Below are positions 10,272 through 20,456 of a stretch of 64,000 nt of DNA, one piece after another. Origin of the DNA: Candidatus Fermentithermobacillaceae bacterium (GTDB lineage: Bacteria; Bacillota; Sulfobacillia; Fermentithermobacillales; DUSS01); NCBI GenBank assembly GCA_012842495.1, contig DUSS01000009.1:1-64000 (forward strand), written 5' to 3'. The notes below the pieces were generated by a model. That model did no database searches. It saw nothing but the letters and a program-made list of their open reading frames with translations, and was not told where the DNA came from. How positions within the stretch are numbered: the first letter of the stretch is position 1; each line of letters starts with the position of its first letter. Made by a program: the position numbers and the translations under genes.

Positions 10272-11360
10272 TTAACTGCTTCTCTCTTCTCGCAACTGGG
10301 CTGCGACCTCGCCAATGATACGAGCAGCTTCCTCCACGTCGTCGCGGCTGATTTCCCGGTGGGTCACCAGCCTCACCCTGTGAGGAAGATCGGCATTGCA
10401 AAGAACCCCGCGCTTTTTCAGGGCCGCAACGAAATCAGGCCCGTCCACGCCCAGACCCCGGGTCCCCACGACTACCATGTTCGTCTGCACCGTTTTCATG
10501 TCGATGTAAAGACCCGGCACCTGGCACAATCTCTCCGCCAGGATCCTTGCGTTTTCGTGGTCCTCTTTTAGCCTACCTACCATTTTCGTAAGCGCGACTA
10601 TCCCCGCCGCCGCGATTATGCCCGCCTGACGCATCCCACCGCCCAATAGTTTCCGGGCCTTCCTGGCCCGCTCTATGAACTCTTTGCTCCCCGCCACAAG
10701 TGAACCTACGGGTGCGGAAAGCCCCTTAGACAGGCAGAACTGAACCGAATCGCAGTATCTGGTAATCTCTTTGACGTCTACCCCCAGCGCCACGGCGGCG
10801 TTGAAAACCCGGGCGCCGTCAAGGTGAACCTTCACCCCGTACCTCGAAGCTATCTCGTAGATCGCTTTCATATTCTCGATGGGAATGACGCAGCCTCCCG
10901 AACGGTTGTGGGTGTTCTCCAGACATATCAGCGACGTCCTGGGGAAATGGATGTTGGGCTTGCGGATGGCCTCTTCCACTTCGGCCGGATCCATGACGCC
11001 ATACGTTCCTTTGATGGTTCTGATCTGAACCCCCGACAGCACGGCGGGAGCTCCCACCTCGTACGTGCATATGTGGGCCATGGATTCCATGATGATTTCG
11101 TCGCCGCGTTGAGTATGGCTCATTATGCAGACCTGGTTACCCATGGTGCCTGAAGGCACGAACACGGCCGCTTCGAAGCCCACCATCGACGCGCCCAGTT
11201 CCTCCAGGCGGTTTACGGTGGGGTCCTCTCCGTACACGTCGTCGCCGACTTCCGCCCGAAACATGGCCTCCCTCATTTCGGGGGTAGGTTTTGTGACGGT
11301 ATCGGAGCGCAGATCAATGATTCTACCGGATTTTTCGAGAACTTGTCCCAAATTCATCAT
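10272..11360 (-). CDS. ltaE: low-specificity L-threonine aldolase
   Basis: [59 protein letters not shown]. Confidence 0.93.
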   Translation of the reverse strand: MMNLGQVLEKSGRIIDLRSDTVTKPTPEMREAMFRAEVGDDVYGEDPTVNRLEELGASMVGFEAAVFVPSGTMGNQVCIMSHTQRGDEIIMESMAHICTYEVGAPAVLSGVQIRTIKGTYGVMDPAEVEEAIRKPNIHFPRTSLICLENTHNRSGGCVIPIENMKAIYEIASRYGVKVHLDGARVFNAAVALGVDVKEITRYCDSVQFCLSKGLSAPVGSLVAGSKEFIERARKARKLLGGGMRQAGIIAAAGIVALTKMVGRLKEDHENARILAERLCQVPGLYIDMKTVQTNMVVVGTRGLGVDGPDFVAALKKRGVLCNADLPHRVRLVTHREISRDDVEEAARIIGEVAAQLREERSS

Positions 11361-11391
11361 CTCCTTGGCGTATCTACGGTCCAGATTGAGG

Positions 11392-11796
11392 CTACGCGCC
11401 CTTCGATTTCAAGAAGACCCCGAGAGCTTTATCGGACTTGGCTATGTGGTTGTACCACCAGTCTACGAGAAGGCGCTGCGATTCGATGGCGAGAAGGGAA
11501 CCCGGACCTTCCTGGTCAAATTTCTTTCGGAGATCCGTAAAATTCCTCACAAACGACGTGTGTTCTGTTTTATGAGCGGGCGCTTCCGGATAGTCATGAT
11601 CTTGCATGAACTTTTCCTCGGTGCCGAAGTGAGTCACTACGTAGTCAGAGAGAAAACCAAGAAGCCCGGCGAGCTGGTCTTTTCCTTTGCCCTGTTTCAT
11701 GGCGAAAAGCAAGTCATTGACCCTGTTAAACAGCTCCTTATGCTGATCATCGATAAGCCCGATACCCGTCGACAGATCGTCAGTCCATTTAAGCAT
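11392..11796 (-). CDS. bacteriohemerythrin
   Basis: [56 protein letters not shown]. Confidence 0.93.
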   Translation of the reverse strand: MLKWTDDLSTGIGLIDDQHKELFNRVNDLLFAMKQGKGKDQLAGLLGFLSDYVVTHFGTEEKFMQDHDYPEAPAHKTEHTSFVRNFTDLRKKFDQEGPGSLLAIESQRLLVDWWYNHIAKSDKALGVFLKSKGA

Positions 11797-12154
11797 TCCC
11801 GGTTCATCCTTTCTTTGATAAGTCCTGTATAATTCCTGCTACATACGCGACTTGTGACACGCACTCCAGGGCAATCATTTCGTTTGCGTAGACATTCGAC
11901 GCCGGCCGGACCGTACCTTCCGGCTACGGGTAGAACATCTTCATTGCCGGTTCAGTGCAAACCTCGTTGGCACCGGCAGTGCGGTGAACAGTCTGCCGGA
12001 CGAACGAAGTGATTGAACCGGGAAGGCTTCCAGGAGATGCCAAGGACCGGAAGCCGGTGCGATCGAAAGACCAGCATGCTCCCGGCACGACAAATGGTAA
12101 AATAGGACCCGTGCGGGGCGCATCTCATGACCAGGACAACAGGAGGCTTTATGA

Positions 12155-12991
12155 ATGTTTGATTCGCACACTCACAGCTTTTTTTCCAAGGACAGCCGTG
12201 GTTCTCCTGAGCTTCTCTGCGAAGCGGCCATACGGAAGGGTCTTGATGGGATAATCATCACTGACCATGTGGATTATGACTTCCCCGGGTACACCGAGTC
12301 CAGCGGCATAGATTTCGGTGCTTATCTCAACTATATCAGTAGAGTATCAGCCAGGTATGCACCCGCTCTTAAAGTCCTGAAGGGCGTGGAGGTCGGGATA
12401 CAGCCCCATGTAGTCGACAGAATCCTTAATCTGGTTCAAAGCTATACGTTTGACTACGTTCTGGCTTCAGTCCATATTATCGAAGGGATCGATCCATACC
12501 TCGGTTCGTACTATCAGGGTAAAACGAAACAGCAGGCTTACGGCCGGTACCTTGAGGAGGTCCTGTTCGCAGTCGAACGTTTCCCCGATTTCGATGCTGC
12601 AGGGCATTTCGACTACATCATCAGGTATGCCCCTTATCCTGACAGGTCTATGAAATACGCTGACCACGCAGACCTGTTCGATGCCATATTTAAAAAGCTC
12701 ATCTCCACCGGCCGGGGTCTCGAGGTGAATACGGCGTCATACAGGAAAAACAATGGCGGCAGGGCAGGCGGTGGTAGTAGCGCCGGCGGCGGTTGCAGCG
12801 CCGGTTTCGACATCAACATACTGAAACGGTACAGGGAACTCGGCGGCGAAATAATCTGTCTCGGCTCCGATTCTCACGGCCCGGATTACGTCGGTTACGG
12901 GTTTGATGAGTTCGTCGAGCTTCTCAAGGAATCGGGGTTCAGGTACGTCGCCCATTTCGAGGGACGAAGGCCGGTATTTGAGGCAATTTAG
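12155..12991 (+). CDS. hisJ: PHP-domain histidinol-phosphatase family protein
   Basis: MFDSHTHSFFSKDS, IIITDHVDYDF, LGSDSHGPDYVGYGF. Confidence 0.85.
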   Translation: MFDSHTHSFFSKDSRGSPELLCEAAIRKGLDGIIITDHVDYDFPGYTESSGIDFGAYLNYISRVSARYAPALKVLKGVEVGIQPHVVDRILNLVQSYTFDYVLASVHIIEGIDPYLGSYYQGKTKQQAYGRYLEEVLFAVERFPDFDAAGHFDYIIRYAPYPDRSMKYADHADLFDAIFKKLISTGRGLEVNTASYRKNNGGRAGGGSSAGGGCSAGFDINILKRYRELGGEIICLGSDSHGPDYVGYGFDEFVELLKESGFRYVAHFEGRRPVFEAI

Positions 12992-13320
12992 ACCTGTGTA
13001 CCGGAGATCTCGAAAGCCGCCGGGGTGGTCCGCTCAGCTAGGTTGCCTGCCCTGGCATCAAAACGAATCCAGGCGGTACCCAAGTCATCACCGGTTGCAG
13101 GAACGCTCTTTAGACTTTAAGCCAGCAAACTTTCCCGGAATCCCATGAGTCTATATTGGTGAAGGGAGATCTCCCGAAGGCATGCGGCGGGACACGACGC
13201 GGTCGGTCCAGGCATAAAGCGAAACCGCGCGAAGGTTGGATGGTGACAGGGCGGCCAGGTAGTCGCCCAGCCACGTACCGCGGCGCAGGACGAAATCGCA
13301 CCAAGGAGTAGATACCAGAA

Positions 13321-13920
13321 GTGACTAAGTGCCCAGACAGCAGCACTGACCTTGCCCATGCCGAAAGCTTTGTGCTGGAAACACCTGCGGTGAAACGGGC
13401 GATGAAAGGCGACAAAGAAGCTTTTGCCGCCTGCGTCTCGGTTCTTGAAGATAAACTCTACGGTCTAGCTTATTCCATCGTCGGCAACAGGCACGATGCA
13501 GAAGACGTGTGGCAGACCGCAATCTTTAAGGCATGGCGGGAAATCCGGCGCCTGAGAACCCCGGAAGCTTTTAAAACCTGGTTGACCCGGATAGTCCTTA
13601 ACGAAGCTAGAAGCTCCCTTCGCCGGACTCGCAGGGAGCGCCCTGATGACCTCGTTACCGGCGCAGTTTTCCAGGACAACGGTGAACGCGGCAACCGTGA
13701 AGCATTCTCGGATGATGGTGCCGCGGTGCGCCAGTATATACGCCGTCTTCCCATTGAGCAGAGGGAGGCCTTGGTTTTGCGTTTTTGGATGGGGTTACCT
13801 TTGAAAACTGTAGCGGAAATCGCCCGGATACCCCTGGGAACAGCTAAAACCCGCGTGTACGCCGGAGTTCAAGCCCTGAAACGGATGATGGAGGATGATG
13901 GGTATGAACCGGGAGATTGA
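13321..13920 (+). CDS. ECF RNA polymerase sigma factor
   Basis: YSIVGNRHDAEDVWQTAIFKAWREIRRLRTPEAFKTWLTRIVLNEARSSLRR, LPLKTVAEIARIPLGTAKTRVYAGVQALKR. Confidence 0.9.
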   Translation: MTKCPDSSTDLAHAESFVLETPAVKRAMKGDKEAFAACVSVLEDKLYGLAYSIVGNRHDAEDVWQTAIFKAWREIRRLRTPEAFKTWLTRIVLNEARSSLRRTRRERPDDLVTGAVFQDNGERGNREAFSDDGAAVRQYIRRLPIEQREALVLRFWMGLPLKTVAEIARIPLGTAKTRVYAGVQALKRMMEDDGYEPGD

Positions 13921-15388
13921 GATGAGCGTCGAAGAAACCATGGCAATGGAACACTTGATGGAAAAGGGGCTTTCGGGCCTCCGTCCGAAAAGAAGTGTCT
14001 TGGAAATACTGAGCGACAAAGATGTTCCCCACTCAATACCGGCCCGGACCAGGATTGTTCGAGCGGGGGCAGCTTTGGTTGCTTGTCTTGCGCTAATTGT
14101 CTCCGTCGCAAGCTTTAAGATCCCGGCGCTGGCAGAGGCACTGGCCTCGGTCCCCATTCTCGGAGCGGGTTACACTGCACTTCTCCAACAGTGGCACCTC
14201 GACGTGGCTTACCAGCTGGGACTCATCGCCCAGTTGGACAAGAAGGATACGCGGGAGGGGATAACCCTTCGGGTTATATCGGCGTGTTCTGACCCGACGC
14301 AAACGGTGATCGTGTTCAGCGTGACCGGAGAAACAGAAGAAGCCAAAGCCATCCTGACCGAGGAATGGGTACAGAGCGGGGGCGACGATGTGGCTCCGGT
14401 TCAGGGTCAATCTGGGAAAGGGACTCTGCCTCCTGAGCCATCAGATGCGGAGAAGCAACCTCTTCTTGACTTCAAGGTATTAAATGGGGGAAAACCTCTC
14501 GAGCCTTGCTTCCGCGTCCACAACCTCTCCCCCGTACGGGACGGAGAAACCGGCTATTCAGGAAGCCGGTCGTCCATCTCCTCGATACTGGGAAGCATCA
14601 CCGTGGGCCCGGTAGACCGCACGTTTTGGGGAGAGACGTTGACGCTTGTGATGACGTGCAGGGATAAACCGGGTGTTACGTGGAAAGCAGACTTTCCCGT
14701 CCGGGTGTTTCCCGACACCTCCGTGAAAAAAATAGCTATCGGGCGGGAGATGGTTTCGGGCGATATGCGGGTCCGTGCCGATTACATCACTCTTGCTCCC
14801 ACTCAAACGGTCATCGAGTGTACTGTGAGCTCGGCCAGCGGCGAACATACCCCTCTCCCTCCAGAGAAACTCCTGTTCCCGTCCCACCCATGGACTATCC
14901 AAACCAGTGACGGAAAAGTGCTTCATCACCATTTTGCTCTCGGCAAACCATCGCAAACCGGTGCGTGGATCTACCGGTGGTTCTTTGAACCGGTAAGCGG
15001 TGGCAGCTTCTCCGTCTTCTTTCAACCTACCAGGACGGAGGATACCTTGGCAGACCTCAAACCCGAAAAGGGCGCCAAGGTTACCGTCGCAGGTGTGGAG
15101 ATCTTCGTCGAGGATTTCACCAGGACCGTTACTGACAAGGGAGACAAAATCAATGTGGAGTTCTTGATCACCGGACCCCGGGATAATCCGAATGAGCGCT
15201 TGACCCTGGTTTACAAGGATGCGCAGGGCAAGGTCGTCCACCATGATTCCATGTCAGCTCCCTGGACCGAATCCGTTGGCGTCGGGTTTTACCTCGACCC
15301 TTCGTCCACCATGGAACGGATCGCCGTAGTACACACGCGGTTCATACCCGAAGGCGACAGGATCGAGGTCTATCGAGGAAAACGTTGA
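13895..15388 (+). CDS. DUF4179-type membrane-anchored anti-sigma-like protein
   Basis: Overlaps sigma gene by 26 nt; N-terminal cytosolic part, one TM (VRAGAALVACLALIVSVASF), large extracytoplasmic domain. Confidence 0.7.
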   Translation: MMGMNREIEMSVEETMAMEHLMEKGLSGLRPKRSVLEILSDKDVPHSIPARTRIVRAGAALVACLALIVSVASFKIPALAEALASVPILGAGYTALLQQWHLDVAYQLGLIAQLDKKDTREGITLRVISACSDPTQTVIVFSVTGETEEAKAILTEEWVQSGGDDVAPVQGQSGKGTLPPEPSDAEKQPLLDFKVLNGGKPLEPCFRVHNLSPVRDGETGYSGSRSSISSILGSITVGPVDRTFWGETLTLVMTCRDKPGVTWKADFPVRVFPDTSVKKIAIGREMVSGDMRVRADYITLAPTQTVIECTVSSASGEHTPLPPEKLLFPSHPWTIQTSDGKVLHHHFALGKPSQTGAWIYRWFFEPVSGGSFSVFFQPTRTEDTLADLKPEKGAKVTVAGVEIFVEDFTRTVTDKGDKINVEFLITGPRDNPNERLTLVYKDAQGKVVHHDSMSAPWTESVGVGFYLDPSSTMERIAVVHTRFIPEGDRIEVYRGKR

Positions 15389-15492
15389 TACGGTGAGTGG
15401 TCGTTACCAACAAGGTGCATCTGTATACTGGCCCCGTGGCGCAGGGGGCCACTCCCGTAGCCGGCGGCGGAGAACAAAGGCATCTCCAAGCC

Positions 15493-16491
15493 TCAGTATC
15501 GCTGAATCACCTCCGGATTCACCGGCGTATGAACCCGGCCTGTGACGAGGTAGTCCCGGATATTCCGGGCGGCAAGGAGTGCCATATCCGTCCTGGTCTT
15601 TACGGTGGCGCTGCCGATGTGAGGCAAAAGCACCACGTTGGGAAGGGTACGAAGCGGGCTGTCCACGGGAAGCGGCTCAACCTCGAAAACATCGAGACCT
15701 GCCGCCCAAATCCACCCTTCCATCAGCGCTTTGCAGAGAGCTCGTTCATCGACAACCGCTCCCCTCGCCGTGTTGATTAGCACGGCAGTGGGTTTCATCA
15801 TCCGAAGCTCCCGCTCCCCGATGAAGCCCCTGGTTTCCGGCGTAAGAGGAAGATGAAGCGATACGTAATCGGACTCGCGGAGAAGGGTCTCCTTGTCCAC
15901 GTAGCGCGCCCCGATCTCCTCTTCGACCTGGGGGTTCCGCCTTTTCGAGTAATACAGCACCTTCATATCGAAGCCCCGGGCCCTCTTGGCAACAGCCTGC
16001 CCGATCCGGCCCATCCCCACGATCCCCAGGGTAGCGCCGTGAACTTCCTTTCCCGTAAGCAGCATCGGCGACCACGTCTTCCACTGCCCTTTCAATAGGA
16101 AGTCCCTGGCCTCGGGAAGCCTGCGCGCCGTGGCGAGAAGAAGCGCAAACGCCAGGTCCGCCGTAGCATCCGTGAGGACGTCCGGGGTGTTCGTGACCAG
16201 TATCCCCCGCTTCGTGCAAGAACCCACGTCTATGTTGTCGTATCCGACCGCCATGTTGGCGACGATTTTAAGGCGCGGGGCCGCGTCCAGCAGCTCGCGG
16301 TCCACCTTCTCCGTGAGAACGCAGAGGAGCCCGTCAACCCCTTTAACTTCCCGGATAAGCACATCCCTGGGAACCGCCTCATCCTCCTCGGGCCACACAG
16401 AGACATCGAGGCTCTCCGTGAGGAGCGCAATAGCGGGGTCGGGGATTTTCCTGGTTATGTATACTGTAGGTCGGGCCACCGGCAAGCTCAT
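15493..16491 (-). CDS. D-2-hydroxyacid dehydrogenase (glyoxylate reductase-like)
   Basis: [66 protein letters not shown]. Confidence 0.93.
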   Translation of the reverse strand: MSLPVARPTVYITRKIPDPAIALLTESLDVSVWPEEDEAVPRDVLIREVKGVDGLLCVLTEKVDRELLDAAPRLKIVANMAVGYDNIDVGSCTKRGILVTNTPDVLTDATADLAFALLLATARRLPEARDFLLKGQWKTWSPMLLTGKEVHGATLGIVGMGRIGQAVAKRARGFDMKVLYYSKRRNPQVEEEIGARYVDKETLLRESDYVSLHLPLTPETRGFIGERELRMMKPTAVLINTARGAVVDERALCKALMEGWIWAAGLDVFEVEPLPVDSPLRTLPNVVLLPHIGSATVKTRTDMALLAARNIRDYLVTGRVHTPVNPEVIQRY

Positions 16492-16610
16492 CCTCCAAAG
16501 TCTGTAAATAAACCTATGGACCTACGGGGTTTGCTGTCGCGGTCCTCGTCTACCCTTGACCGACTTTCTACATCAATGTAACGTTTTAGCGCTTTAGCGT
16601 CAAACCCATC

Positions 16611-17558
16611 CTAGTCACTTACGGTGATGCAGACCTCCGCCAAAGTATCAATCCGCAGGACCTGGCGGCCGTTTCCCAGGGTCGCGGTTTTCGCTGCTTT
16701 GCCGGGCCAGTTCATAGCGGGGTCCCCCGGTTCCTCGTAGCCCTCCACCGTACTCCACGCAACATTGCCCGAGATCAGATCCGGTGACACCGTGCTGGCC
16801 AAAACCCTGACGTCGTCGGACGGGCTCAGGTCAACCGCAACCGGTCCGCGGGCCTTTACGGTCCAGCTGGCCTTGAGGCCCCGTGCTACCACCCGCGTAG
16901 TTCCAAGAGAAGAAAACTCGATGGCACGGTCGGGCGGCGCCAGGATAACCCACCTGTGCTCGGCGGTCACGTGTCCCAGGCCGTGGCGGCGGGCCGGAGG
17001 TTTCAGGGACACGTAAAGAGCCGTACCGTGCTTGCGGGTCACTACTCGAGCCCCCTTCGCCCAGTTCATCGCCTCTTCTTCCGAAGATGCCGAAACGCGC
17101 CCGTCCCCGAATATGACCATCAGGCCGGGCTCTTCCTGAACCGCAGCCCGGATCTCGACCTCGCCGTCCTCAGCCGTCACGACCACTTTCGATACATCCC
17201 CATCTACGCGAATGGATTCTTCCGGAAGTTCCACCGAGTAAACCGCAGAGGCCAGAGCACTTTGAACGGCCGGCAACACTCCCGCGGCCGTCAGCGTGTA
17301 AAGTCCGGCACTGCACAAGACGATGAACAAAGTCACCAGCACTCCGAACCAGTCGTACCTGATGAAGGCCTTGTCTTGCCCCGCCAAAGCGCTGGCCACG
17401 AGGACTTCAATGCCGACGAGGATCAGAACAAGAGGCCACCACCGAACCGCGATTTCCAGAGACGTCCCCCATCCCCGTATTTGCCCTACCATAATGAGGA
17501 CGCCAAATAGTATAAGCGCAAGTCCCATCGAAATGGATCCGACCCGCCACTGTCGCAT
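16611..17558 (-). CDS. LiaF/DUF5668-like membrane protein with beta-rich C-terminus
   Basis: N-terminal GLALILFGVLIMVGQIRGWGTSLEIAVRWWPLVLILVGIEVLV; C-terminal adhesin-like beta region. Confidence 0.55.
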   Translation of the reverse strand: MRQWRVGSISMGLALILFGVLIMVGQIRGWGTSLEIAVRWWPLVLILVGIEVLVASALAGQDKAFIRYDWFGVLVTLFIVLCSAGLYTLTAAGVLPAVQSALASAVYSVELPEESIRVDGDVSKVVVTAEDGEVEIRAAVQEEPGLMVIFGDGRVSASSEEEAMNWAKGARVVTRKHGTALYVSLKPPARRHGLGHVTAEHRWVILAPPDRAIEFSSLGTTRVVARGLKASWTVKARGPVAVDLSPSDDVRVLASTVSPDLISGNVAWSTVEGYEEPGDPAMNWPGKAAKTATLGNGRQVLRIDTLAEVCITVSD

Positions 17559-17560
17559 AG

Positions 17561-18547
17561 CTACTCATCCTCCTCGATAATGGATTTCCGGGATTCCAGG
17601 CCGCTCCCAGCATTGTCGCCTTCAGTCCGGTGAGTTTGTTCGCCCGAAGATTTACCGGTGCCAGACCGCGCATGGTCAGGAACCTCGAGAGACCCTCTAG
17701 CCGGCCTCCCAACCGGCTTCCCAAACACAAGACGCAGCCCGGCGCCGATGAGAAACCCCGCTGCAATGACGGTCTTCAGCAGGGATACGAGCCGGTAGTC
17801 AAGGAGAGGAACCACAAGACGATCGAACAGCGCTATACAACCTAGGACGATGAGGGCCACGCCCACCCACTTCTGATGAGCGGCAACCCATGCGAGGGGA
17901 CTCGCATCTTCAGGATAGTTTCTTTCACCCGGCATCCACCACGGCACCCTGCCGGACTCAGCCGGCACCGGGGTTTCCCCCGCCTCGAGCGGGCCAAAAC
18001 CGGGGACACCGGAGTTCAGCGCTCCGTTGAAGGACATCGCCGAAGCGATCTGTAAAGCATCGAAGAAGCTGTAGAACCATATCACCGGCAGCACAAAGAG
18101 GAAAAGGCTCAGATGCAGCCAGTCCATGAGAAACAGGGCGCCGAAGAAAGAAGCCATGAAAGCGAGGCCCCTTTCCTGCCACCCGAGATACATGTGGCCG
18201 GCTCCCGGCACTACGCTGAACAACAGAGCCCACAAGGTGCTCTTTTGCCCGGTCCGAACACCCTCCCGCAGCCCGCCGAAAAGCTGCCAGTCCCGGACTT
18301 CTTCCCCCCGGTTCAGGCGACCGCACAGGCTAAGAGCGTCGAAGAGTCCGTACACCCACAGGATCGGAAGCGGCGCGAGCAGGACCAAAAAACCGCCGTG
18401 GCCCACTGACTCCAAGAAAGCCACCAGGAACGTCCACCCGAAAAATATGCCCATCAGCGTCAATCCGCGGACCGCGAATCCGAGGTACAGGTGACCCAGC
18501 CCCGGCACAGCCGAGAAGATGAAAGTGAGAAAACTGCTCTTACGCAA
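17561..18547 (-). CDS. multi-TM protein with duplicated TM2-like hairpins
   Basis: SAVPGLGHLYLGFAVRGLTLM and SVVPGAGHMYLGWQERGLAFM internal repeat. Confidence 0.55.
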   Translation of the reverse strand: MRKSSFLTFIFSAVPGLGHLYLGFAVRGLTLMGIFFGWTFLVAFLESVGHGGFLVLLAPLPILWVYGLFDALSLCGRLNRGEEVRDWQLFGGLREGVRTGQKSTLWALLFSVVPGAGHMYLGWQERGLAFMASFFGALFLMDWLHLSLFLFVLPVIWFYSFFDALQIASAMSFNGALNSGVPGFGPLEAGETPVPAESGRVPWWMPGERNYPEDASPLAWVAAHQKWVGVALIVLGCIALFDRLVVPLLDYRLVSLLKTVIAAGFLIGAGLRLVFGKPVGRPARGSLEVPDHARSGTGKSSGEQTHRTEGDNAGSGLESRKSIIEEDE

Positions 18548-18646
18548 CGCCTAAGACCTCCTTTCAGATTGCCGCCTTTATTTCCGCCTCCGGTTCCTGC
18601 TTCAGATTCCCCATCAGGCTTGGCCGGCGGTTGAGACCTCACCCTC

Positions 18647-19225
18647 CTATCTCATCACTGCGGCTACCCAGGACGATATCCTGTCGAGGACCTTGTTCGA
18701 CCAGCCCGACGGCACCTCTTCACTGACCCGCACTATGGTCTTTCCGGTCTCGTGCAGGGCGGACGGCGCGGTACGGGATACGGCATCAAACCATCCACCT
18801 GCAAGAAGCATGAGCGTGATGGCTGCCGCCACGGCGTAGTTGCGCAGGGTTGTAAGTCGCTCGGGGATTGGGTTTTGGCTTCTTTGACGGTGACCGTTGC
18901 GGTAGCCATGACGGCGGCCATGAGTTTGTGCTGTACCGGGTTGTCGCACTAGCGCCGATAGCACCCGTTCGGCGAAGTCCGGCCGCAGCGTCACCTCAGC
19001 CAGTTCCACGTCCCGAACGTCCACCGTGGCAAGATAAGTCTCCAGGCAGACGTCACACGTGGAAAGATGCTCTTCCATCTCCTGTCTCAGATTCCCCACG
19101 ACAAGGCCTTTCTTAAAAGCGGCCCACTGTTGGGAAGAGTAATGCTCAGGCACATTTGGGCCAGGCACATTGGAGCCAGTCACGTTCGAGCCAGGCTTAT
19201 TTACCCTGCGCATATTCGGAATCAT
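18647..19225 (-). CDS. anti-sigma factor with zf-HC2-like zinc finger
   Basis: LRQEMEEHLSTCDVCLETYLATVD; TM NYAVAAAITLMLLAGGWF; overlaps the ECF sigma gene. Confidence 0.7.
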   Translation of the reverse strand: MIPNMRRVNKPGSNVTGSNVPGPNVPEHYSSQQWAAFKKGLVVGNLRQEMEEHLSTCDVCLETYLATVDVRDVELAEVTLRPDFAERVLSALVRQPGTAQTHGRRHGYRNGHRQRSQNPIPERLTTLRNYAVAAAITLMLLAGGWFDAVSRTAPSALHETGKTIVRVSEEVPSGWSNKVLDRISSWVAAVMR

Positions 19226-19931
19226 GCCTCCTCAGGGCCTCCTTGAGCATTTTCCGCGCCCGGTACAACCTGGACTCCACCGTCTTGACGCTAACGCCTT
19301 CGCGCTTGGCGATGGACTCGTAATCGTATCCGCCTGCGTAGCACAAGAGAAAGGTTCGCCGGTAGACCGGAGGCAACGCCGCAACAGCTCCCGCAATCCA
19401 CTCCATCCCGAGTTGCCTCATAAACTCGTCTTCGGCGGAGGGACAGTCGCCGGCGGGCGCGGCACCTGAAGGGCTCGGATGGCAACGATCCCCATCGTGC
19501 ACCACACCGGTAAGTCCTTGCCGCCGTGACCAACCTGCCCCTTCCGGCACGCCGGTAGGGCTCTCCATCGCCCTCATCCGGGCGGTCCTCCTGCGCCAGT
19601 CGATAGCCTTGTTTACCGCTATTCGCGCCATCCATGCCCTGAGATTCCCTCCTTTGAATTCAGGTAAGGACAGGTAGATCTTGAGAAACGTCTCCTGAAG
19701 CACATCTTCGGCGGCCACCGGATCGCGGGTCACCGGCAAAATGACGGCAAAGAGATACCCTTTGTAAGTTTCGACTATCTCACCGAAAGCCCGGGTGTCT
19801 CCGCTCTTCGCTCTCTCCACCATCTGTGACTCGCGGTCGACGGCCAACCCCTCCTCTGCCCGCTTCCACAAATACTTAACGCTTGAAACACCGGAACCCC
19901 TGCATGCCTGTGGCCATATTCTCGGGGTCAT
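19197..19931 (-). CDS. ECF RNA polymerase sigma factor
   Basis: VTRDPVAAEDVLQETFLKIYLSLPEFKGGNLRAWMARIAVNKAIDWRRR, YDYESIAKREGVSVKTVESRLYRARKMLKE. Confidence 0.9.
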   Translation of the reverse strand: MTPRIWPQACRGSGVSSVKYLWKRAEEGLAVDRESQMVERAKSGDTRAFGEIVETYKGYLFAVILPVTRDPVAAEDVLQETFLKIYLSLPEFKGGNLRAWMARIAVNKAIDWRRRTARMRAMESPTGVPEGAGWSRRQGLTGVVHDGDRCHPSPSGAAPAGDCPSAEDEFMRQLGMEWIAGAVAALPPVYRRTFLLCYAGGYDYESIAKREGVSVKTVESRLYRARKMLKEALRRHDSEYAQGK

Positions 19932-20061
19932 CGACCTCGGTACAAAGCGCTACTTGAGCGGGGGTAGCACTACCGCAGGTAATAAGGCCGTACCTTCCTC
20001 AGGACTCGTTGAAGCCTGTACAGTGGGAGCTTTTGGGCGACCGCGGAGCCGCCCGGCAGTC

Positions 20062-20412
20062 TCATCCATTAAGAAGACTTTCAAGCCAGGTAACGACGTC
20101 TCTGTCCGCGATCTTCCCCTCGTAACGGCCAAGCAGCGCGGGACCTTTAAACGCGAGAAGGGTCGGAATCGCTGTGATGCCGAATCTCAATGCCAGCGAC
20201 GGCTCGGCATCCACATTCACTTTGAAAAAGGAAATCCTCTCTGCAAATTCCGGTGCCACCCGGTCCAAAACCGCGCCCATCGCTTTACACGGTCTGCACC
20301 AGGGCGCCCAGAAATCGATAACCGAAACCCGGCCGTTTTGAAGAGCTTTTGCTAGGCCGGCCTCATTAAGGTTGACGAATATCCCGGTTTCCATCATTTT
20401 GTCTTCGCTCAT
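20062..20412 (-). CDS. trxA: thioredoxin
   Basis: VIDFWAPWCRPCKAMGAVLDRVAPEF with WCxxC; internal Met (MSEDKMMETG) chosen as start. Confidence 0.9.
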   Translation of the reverse strand: MSEDKMMETGIFVNLNEAGLAKALQNGRVSVIDFWAPWCRPCKAMGAVLDRVAPEFAERISFFKVNVDAEPSLALRFGITAIPTLLAFKGPALLGRYEGKIADRDVVTWLESLLNG

Positions 20413-20456
20413 TTGCTCCGTTTCCTCCCCCGTGTTGTTCCCGGGAGCGCTCTTGC

